From: DASUPK01 sp963728875
GTDB lineage: Bacteria; Actinomycetota; Thermoleophilia; Solirubrobacterales; 70-9
DNA: 64,000 bases
Assembly: GCA_963728875.1 (NCBI GenBank)
Contig: CAVSLJ010000002.1
Span: 558,001-622,000 of the forward strand
Reading direction: 5' to 3'
Below the pieces are notes generated by a model. It was not told where the DNA came from, did not search any database, and worked only from the letters and a program-made list of their open reading frames with translations. Below, piece by piece: positions 59,391 to 64,000 of this stretch (its first letter is position 1; each line of letters starts with the position of its first letter). Both the position numbers and the translations under genes were made by a program.

Positions 59391-60169
59391 CTGCGGGCTC
59401 GCTCCAGCGAGGCGTCCACCGCGGCGTTCAGGGTCTCCTGGATCTTGTGCTCCTCGAGCGCGTTCAGGCCCGCCTCGGTCATCCCTCCCGGCGAGGCGAC
59501 CGCCCGCTTCAGGGCGCCGGGGTCGTGCAGCTCGAGCAGCCCTCCGGTGGCGCTCATGGAGCGGGCGACCATCCGCAGCGCCTGATCTTCGGTCAGGCCC
59601 TCCCTGACGCCCGGCCTCCACCAGAACCTCCGCCATCAGCGCCAGGTAGCCCGGCGAACAGCCCATGATCGCCGTCGCCGCATCGATCAGATCCTCGTCG
59701 AGCTCGATCACGTCCCCGACGCAGGGAGAGCAGCTGTGCGACTCGCTCCCGCTCGCGCTTTCCCGACCTTCTCCCCGTAGACGACGCAGAGCACGGCCTG
59801 GCGGAGCTGCGCTCCCAGGTTGGGCATCACACGGATCAGATCGATCCCCGGCAGCGCCTCATGAAGGGCCTCGAGCGTGGTTCCGGCGAGGATCGAGAGC
59901 ACCGGCGTGCCGGCCTGCACGAGGTCGGGTGCGACCTGATCGAGGACGTTCGGCTTGACGGCGAGGACCACCAGGTCGGAGCCATCGGCGACGGCCACAT
60001 TGCCCTCCAGGGCCTCCCCGCCGACCTCCTCGGCCAGAGCCCTCGCCTTGGCCGGATCGGCGTCGGCGAACAGCATCGCCTCGGGCGCACCGGGCTCGCC
60101 GCCCGCGGCGGCCCAGCCGCGCGCCAGTCCTCCGGCCATGTTGCCTGCGCCCACGAATCCAACCTTCAT
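59387..60169 (-). CDS. proC: Pyrroline-5-carboxylate reductase, three one-base insertions in this sequence
   Basis: ATG 60169: GFVGAGNMAGGLARG (NADP site), VLAVKPNVLDQV, IRVMPNLGAQ. The frame must be restored near 59755 and 59721 (giving ERERVAQLLSLVGDVIELDE), and near 59611 (giving EAGVREGLTEDQALRMVARS). It ends in ASPGGMTEAGLNALEEH, the family signature. Corrected length 259 aa, normal. Last step of proline synthesis. Confidence 0.85.
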
Positions 60170-60206
60170 GGGACCAACTCTATTTGGAGGCTTGGGACGG
60201 CCGAGA

Positions 60207-60810
60207 CTACGACTGGTTGAAGAAGCCGCCCTCGAGCAGGCGGGCCTTCTCCTCGGCGGAGACCTCGACGTTCTCGGGCGTCAGCAGGAAGATCCCCTGT
60301 GAGATCCGCTGCATGCCGCCGCCGAGGGCATAGGTCATGCCCGAGGAGAAGTCGATCAACCGCTTGGAGAGCTCGCGGTCGGTCGATTGCAGGTTGATGA
60401 TCACCGGCTTCGAGCGCTTGAACTCGTCGGCGACCTGCTGGGCGTCGTTGAAGCTTCGCGGGGTGACGACGTGCATCGAGGCGACGCCTCCGCCGTTCCC
60501 CGCCGGTGCGCGGCCGCGGCGACCGCGCCGGCTGGTCTGGGGCTCCTCGGCGGTGTCGTCCACCGAGCCGGATTCGCCCTCGGCGAGGCGCGGGCTCCTC
60601 GTCGCCGAAGATGTCGTCGATGTCCTCCTCGCGGCCACGGCCGCGGCGGGAGGGCATGCTGCGGGCGGGCTCGCGCGGCGCGACGGCGGTCTGATCGAGC
60701 GCCATCTCGCTGCCCGTGTCGCCCTCCTCGTACTCGCCCTCCTCGATGTAGTCACCCTCAACGAGGCCGAAGTACTCGAGCGCGCGTCTCCATGTGTCCC
60801 TGATCGCCAT
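60207..60810 (-). CDS. sepF: Cell division protein SepF, one-base insertion in this sequence
   Basis: ATG 60810. N-terminal membrane-targeting segment TWRRALEYFGLVEGD, acidic linker, then after removing one base near 60590 the SepF core: VVTPRSFNDAQQVADEFKR, VIINLQSTDRELSKRLIDFS, GMTYALGGGMQRISQGIFLL. Anchors FtsZ to the membrane. Follows yggS, as in the classic ylm cluster. Confidence 0.88.
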
Positions 60811-60863
60811 CTCGCCTCAGATTCGGCTTAACGGACGTTATTCCTCCAGCCCGTGTTGACCGA

Positions 60864-61496
60864 TTATGACCAAAGAACGGACCCCAGGCGCACGATTGTC
60901 GCCCCCTCCTCGACCGCGACCGGCCAATCCTGGCTCGTGCCCATCGAGAGCCGCGGCAGGCGGCGGTCGGAGGCGAGCTCCGCGAGGCGGGCGAAGTAGG
61001 GCCGGGAGCCCTCGGGATCCTCGGTGAACGGAGGCATCGTCATCAGGCCCGAGACCCTCACCGGGCAGCGCTCGATGAAATCGTCGAGCGCCTCGGGAGT
61101 GATCCCTCCCTTCTCCTCCTCGCCCGAGAGGTTCACCTCGACGAGCACCTCGGTGTCCGGGCCGCCGTGGCGGCCGAGCTGCTCGAGCGCCGAGTCCGAG
61201 GCGACGGAGTGGATCAGGCGCACGAGCGGCAGGATCCGCTTGATCTTGCGGCTCTGCAGGTTGCCGATGAAGTCCCAGGTGAAGCGGTCGCCCCAGCGTT
61301 CCCGCTTCTCCTCCAGGTCCTGGAGCCGGTTCTCGCCGACCAGGCCGACGCCGGCGTCGGCCAGGACGCCCATGTCCTCGGTGCGGATGTACTTGGTCGC
61401 GGCGAGGACCTCGACATCGGGACCGGCCTGCTCACGAATCCGAGCGAGGTTGGAACGGACATTTTCCAAATCCAGATCGGTGACGGGCTCGACCAT
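60864..61496 (-). CDS. yggS: YggS family PLP homeostasis protein
   Basis: 210 aa. VEVLAATKYIRTEDM (PLP lysine), GENRLQDLEEK, WDFIGNLQSRKIK, SMGTSQDWPVAVEEGAT, RLGSVLWS. PLP-binding protein (PLPBP). Between pgeF and sepF, three bp after pgeF. Confidence 0.95.
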   Translation of the reverse strand: MVEPVTDLDLENVRSNLARIREQAGPDVEVLAATKYIRTEDMGVLADAGVGLVGENRLQDLEEKRERWGDRFTWDFIGNLQSRKIKRILPLVRLIHSVASDSALEQLGRHGGPDTEVLVEVNLSGEEEKGGITPEALDDFIERCPVRVSGLMTMPPFTEDPEGSRPYFARLAELASDRRLPRLSMGTSQDWPVAVEEGATIVRLGSVLWS

Positions 61497-61499
61497 TCC

Positions 61500-62243
61500 T
61501 CAGTCCATCCAGACGAGGCCGGCCTGACGCCCGGTGCGCTCGCCGTCGCGGCGGTGGGAGTAGAACAGCTCGGGATTGCAGCTCGTGCAGAGATCGGCGG
61601 ACTCGCTGGTGCTGACGCCGGCCCGCTCCAGCAGCGCGGTGGCGACGGCCGGCAGGTCGAGCATGCGGCCCTCGGCCACCCCTTCGAGCTCCTCGAACTC
61701 CGCCAGCACCTCCTCTCCCACCTCGTAGCAGCAGGGGCCGATGCCCGGACCGATCGCGGCGGCCTCGGCATCGACGGCGTCGACGGCCCTGGCGACGATT
61801 CCGCCCGCCAGGCCGCGCCAGCCGCAGTGCGCCATCGCGACCCCGCGGGGTCCCAGCACCGCAACCGGCAGGCAGTCCGCCACCATCACCAGCGGCGTCA
61901 GCTCCGCGCTGGAGGTCGAGTGCGCGTCGACCTCGTCGGGACTCTTCACGACGTCGGCGAAGACGTGAGGCTCCTGTCGCTCCTCGTGTCCCCGGAGCTC
62001 CGAGCCGTGGACCTGCCGGCCCATCACCACCCCATCGGGATCTCGCCCGACGGCGGCGGCGAGCCGGCCGCGGTTCTCGCGCACGCTCTCGCGCTCATCG
62101 CCGGTCATGATCGCGACGTTGAGCGCGTCGTAGGGCGCAACGCTCACTCCGCCGATGCGGGTGGAGAAGGCAGCCTTCGCACCGGACAGCTCCGCCTCGA
62201 GCCACCGGACGCCGTCCTGCTCGCGCCATTCCATGGCGCGCAA
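61500..62243 (-). CDS. pgeF: Peptidoglycan editing factor PgeF (laccase-domain, YlmD)
   Basis: 247 aa. FSTRIGGVSVAPYDALNVA, MGRQVHGSEL, VADCLPVAVLG, AHCGWRGLAGGI, GPGIGPCCYEVG: the Cys/His metal set of the DUF152 family. In E. coli it hydrolyses misincorporated L-Ser muropeptide precursors. Start of the division cluster after cca. Confidence 0.94.
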   Translation of the reverse strand: MRAMEWREQDGVRWLEAELSGAKAAFSTRIGGVSVAPYDALNVAIMTGDERESVRENRGRLAAAVGRDPDGVVMGRQVHGSELRGHEERQEPHVFADVVKSPDEVDAHSTSSAELTPLVMVADCLPVAVLGPRGVAMAHCGWRGLAGGIVARAVDAVDAEAAAIGPGIGPCCYEVGEEVLAEFEELEGVAEGRMLDLPAVATALLERAGVSTSESADLCTSCNPELFYSHRRDGERTGRQAGLVWMD

Positions 62244-62261
62244 GGCTAGATCAGGAAGTCG

Positions 62262-63395
62262 TCAGTCCTCGGGGATCTCGCCGCGCGCTGCGGCGAGCGC
62301 GATCCGCAGCTCCTCGTCGCGCCCCGAGAGCTCGCCGTCGAGCTTGCCCGAGAGCGCCGCATCGAGCCCGTGCCCGATCGCGGGACCCTCCGGGATGCCG
62401 GCGGCGACCAGGTCGTCGCCGGTGATCTCCAGCCCGACGTGTCGCCACCTCCCGGCGTAATCGTCGAGCCACTCGGCGCCCAGCGCCCTGGCGACGAGGA
62501 GCTGTGCCGGGTCCCACGACTTCGCCAGCCAGAAGGCATCCGAGGCCCGCTCGGGCTCAGCGCCGACCAGCTCGCGGATCTGTGGCAGCGGCCGGACGAT
62601 CGCCAGCATCACGGCGAGCTCGCGATCCACCCAGCCGACCCACGGCCGATTCGGGACCAGCCGAGCCACCGCGGCCACCCTGGCCGGCGCCGCCGGATCG
62701 AGCGTCGGCAGGATGCCCCAGTCGGCGATCAGCTGGAGCGCGCGGGCGGGATCCTCCTCGGCGCCGATCCGCCGGAGCTCGTTCTGGATCCGATCCTCCG
62801 AGACCGTCGACAGGTCGGCCTCTCCGAGCAATCTCTGCGTATCCGGCTCCAGATCGAATCCGAAGCGCGCCGCGTAGCGGGCGGCTCGCAGGGCGCGGGT
62901 CGGATCGTCGATGAAGGAGCGCTCGTGGAGCACGCGCAGGCGCCCCGCCCGCAGGTCATCGAGGCCACCGTGGGGATCGATCAGCTCGGCATGCTCCTCG
63001 AGCGGATAGGCCATCGCGTTGACGGTGAAGTCCCTGCGCGCCAGGTCCTCGCCGATGGGGGCCGGCCGCACCTCCGGCAGCGCTCCGGGGTGCGCGTAGG
63101 TTTCGGCCCGGGTCTGGGCAACATCGATCGTCTGGCCGTCGGCCTCGAGCCTCCCCGTCAGGAAGAGCTCGTCTCGCTCCGGCTCGTAGCCCGGAACATC
63201 GGCCAGGGCTTTCGCGTCGCCCTCCACCGCGACGTCGAGGTCCGCGCCGTCGGCTCCGAGCAGGAGGTCGCGGACCACCCCGCCCACCAGGTACGTCGGC
63301 ACTCGCTCGGCTATGGGTCGCAGCGCCTGGATCTGGGGCAGGGATTCGACCGCCTGCGGCAGTCGTGCTGGGTCGATTTCCATTGAGTCCGGCAT
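62262..63395 (-). CDS. CCA-adding enzyme / poly(A) polymerase family nucleotidyltransferase
   Basis: 377 aa. YLVGGVVRDLLLGADGADLD (class II nucleotidyltransferase site), DLARRDFTVNAMAY, DDPTRALRAARYAARFGFD. Adds or repairs the tRNA 3' CCA, though some relatives only do part of it. No HD domain. The C-terminal half is helical and less conserved. Divergent from the next gene. Confidence 0.9.
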   Translation of the reverse strand: MPDSMEIDPARLPQAVESLPQIQALRPIAERVPTYLVGGVVRDLLLGADGADLDVAVEGDAKALADVPGYEPERDELFLTGRLEADGQTIDVAQTRAETYAHPGALPEVRPAPIGEDLARRDFTVNAMAYPLEEHAELIDPHGGLDDLRAGRLRVLHERSFIDDPTRALRAARYAARFGFDLEPDTQRLLGEADLSTVSEDRIQNELRRIGAEEDPARALQLIADWGILPTLDPAAPARVAAVARLVPNRPWVGWVDRELAVMLAIVRPLPQIRELVGAEPERASDAFWLAKSWDPAQLLVARALGAEWLDDYAGRWRHVGLEITGDDLVAAGIPEGPAIGHGLDAALSGKLDGELSGRDEELRIALAAARGEIPED

Positions 63396-63423
63396 TAGCG
63401 CTGTTGCCTATCGTGCGGATCGT

Positions 63424-64000
63424 ATGCGGGGCACGCTCGAGAACCTCTGGAAGAACCACCGCTGGGCCACGCTCGGCACCGCCGCCGGCGTCGGCGCGGT
63501 CCTGATTGCGCTGATCGGCTACCTGGTGCTGAAGCGCCCCGCCGACAAGTCCTGTCCCGACCCCTGCACGATCGAGACGACGACCGACACCGGCCCGGTC
63601 ACGAAGACCGTCGACTGGCCGTTCTACGGTCGCAACAAGGAGCGGACCCGCTTCCTCGACGCCCCCGACGTCAAACCCCCCTTCACGACGAAATGGACCT
63701 TCAAGGGCCGCCGCCTCCTGGAGTACTCGCCGATCGTGGTCGGGGGCTCCATCTACGGGATCAACAACAACGGGCTGGCGTTCTCGATCAAGAAGAGCTC
63801 GGGGAAGGCACGCTGGATACGCCAGATCGCTTCCCGGAACGCCTCCGCCCCGGCCTACGGGCCCGGCGAGCCCCACACCGAGGGAAGGCTCTATTTCTCC
63901 AACCTCGATCCGGGCCAGGTGATCTCTCTGGGCACACACCGCGGGGCCGTGCTTTGGAAGCGCTCGCTGCCGGGGCGCACCGAGTCCTCGCCGGTCGTCG
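63424..64000 (+). CDS. Membrane-anchored PQQ-type beta-propeller protein (partial, 3' end outside window)
   Basis: ATG 63424; 192 codons, still open at the edge. Short cytoplasmic N-terminus (WKNHRWATL), one membrane helix (~18-38), a Cys-x3-Cys segment CPDPC, then WPFYGRNKERTRFLDAPDV and blades such as SPIVVGGSIYGINNNGLAFS and GKARWIRQI, LWKRSLPGRTESSPVV. Resembles BamB-like/PQQ quinoprotein repeats. Function unknown. Confidence 0.75.
   Translation, partial: MRGTLENLWKNHRWATLGTAAGVGAVLIALIGYLVLKRPADKSCPDPCTIETTTDTGPVTKTVDWPFYGRNKERTRFLDAPDVKPPFTTKWTFKGRRLLEYSPIVVGGSIYGINNNGLAFSIKKSSGKARWIRQIASRNASAPAYGPGEPHTEGRLYFSNLDPGQVISLGTHRGAVLWKRSLPGRTESSPVV

Noticed and set aside
58631..60810. Pseudogenes for lspA, yggT, proC and sepF
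   Set aside because: Each is restored by removal of single bases, keeps all motifs and start/stop overlaps, and the genes are core functions; error is more likely than decay.
1..64000. tRNA, rRNA, CRISPR arrays, insertion sequences, prophage
   Set aside because: No T-loop/CCA-like tRNA pattern, no regular repeat-spacer array, and no transposase, integrase or phage structural gene were seen in any frame.

Overview
The window looks like chromosomal DNA of a high-GC actinobacterium, most likely class Thermoleophilia (Solirubrobacterales or a relative). The grounds are strong GC bias with many GTG/TTG starts, MurT/GatD, the GarA-FtsR-RsiG-like gene group, an ydaO-type c-di-AMP riboswitch, a secreted protein with an ALGGGAYAA-type leader, an archaeal-type ProRS, and secreted proteins with lysine/cysteine tails. 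There is no prophage, IS element, CRISPR array, rRNA or tRNA that I can see. The genes are almost all housekeeping or envelope functions, tightly packed and often overlapping at ATGA/GTGA/TGATG.

Layout. 1-5.1 kb (+): end of miaA, dapF, a DapL-like aminotransferase, a DMT-type membrane protein, hflX, dut. 5.1-10.1 kb (-): methyltransferase, diacylglycerol-kinase-like gene, murT, a methyltransferase placed between murT and gatD, gatD, lemA. 10.1-19.5 kb: lipoprotein cyclophilin, peroxiredoxin, hydrolase, DUF3052, PRC-barrel, two DUF72 proteins, GAF/SpoIIE phosphatase, DUF202, a GNAT gene bracketed by inverted repeats, HNH nuclease, topoisomerase IB, ccdA. 19.6-29.2 kb: FMO plus hydrolase, thioredoxin-TPR, dinB, RlpA-like protein behind a c-di-AMP riboswitch, WS/DGAT, YdjC deacetylase, a DsbA-VKOR pair, GNAT. 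29.2-39.2 kb: secreted P-domain-like and RTX proteins, K+ channel, IrrE-like peptidase, nadE, thioesterase, tandem HTH/membrane/RskA-like regulators, AGPS-like flavoenzyme and an SRPBCC protein. 39.3-43.1 kb: rsiG-like, garA, ftsR, CDP-alcohol phosphatidyltransferase, proS. 43.1-57.7 kb (mostly -): rpsB-tsf-pyrH-frr-uppS-cdsA // dxr-rseP // ispG, the classic translation/isoprenoid/envelope cluster, interrupted by lineage-specific genes (cyclase, secreted proteins, acyl-CoA ligase, polysaccharide deacetylase). 58-63.4 kb (-): cca, pgeF, yggS, sepF, proC, yggT, lspA, rluD-like, a division cluster. The window ends inside a membrane-anchored PQQ-propeller gene.

How the genes work together: dapF/dapL make DAP, uppS makes the lipid carrier, MurT/GatD amidate lipid II, RlpA-like and polysaccharide-deacetylase proteins act on wall glycans, cdsA and the CDP-alcohol transferase make phospholipids, dxr and ispG make isoprenoids, and VKOR/DsbA/CcdA handle extracytoplasmic thiols.

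Data quality: at least nine places behave as single-base insertions that break otherwise intact conserved genes (near 35.6, 38.72, 38.86, 58.72, 59.13, 59.61, 59.72, 59.755 and 60.59 kb). I treat those genes as real and frameshifted in this sequence, not as pseudogenes.

Most notable leads: a DapF with both catalytic cysteines replaced by serine; a ~100-bp hairpin-rich repeat found twice exactly between convergent stop codons; the shared Lys/Cys tail of three secreted proteins; tandem sigma-4-like HTH/TM/RskA-like fusions; and an RsiG-like protein with a changed c-di-GMP motif.
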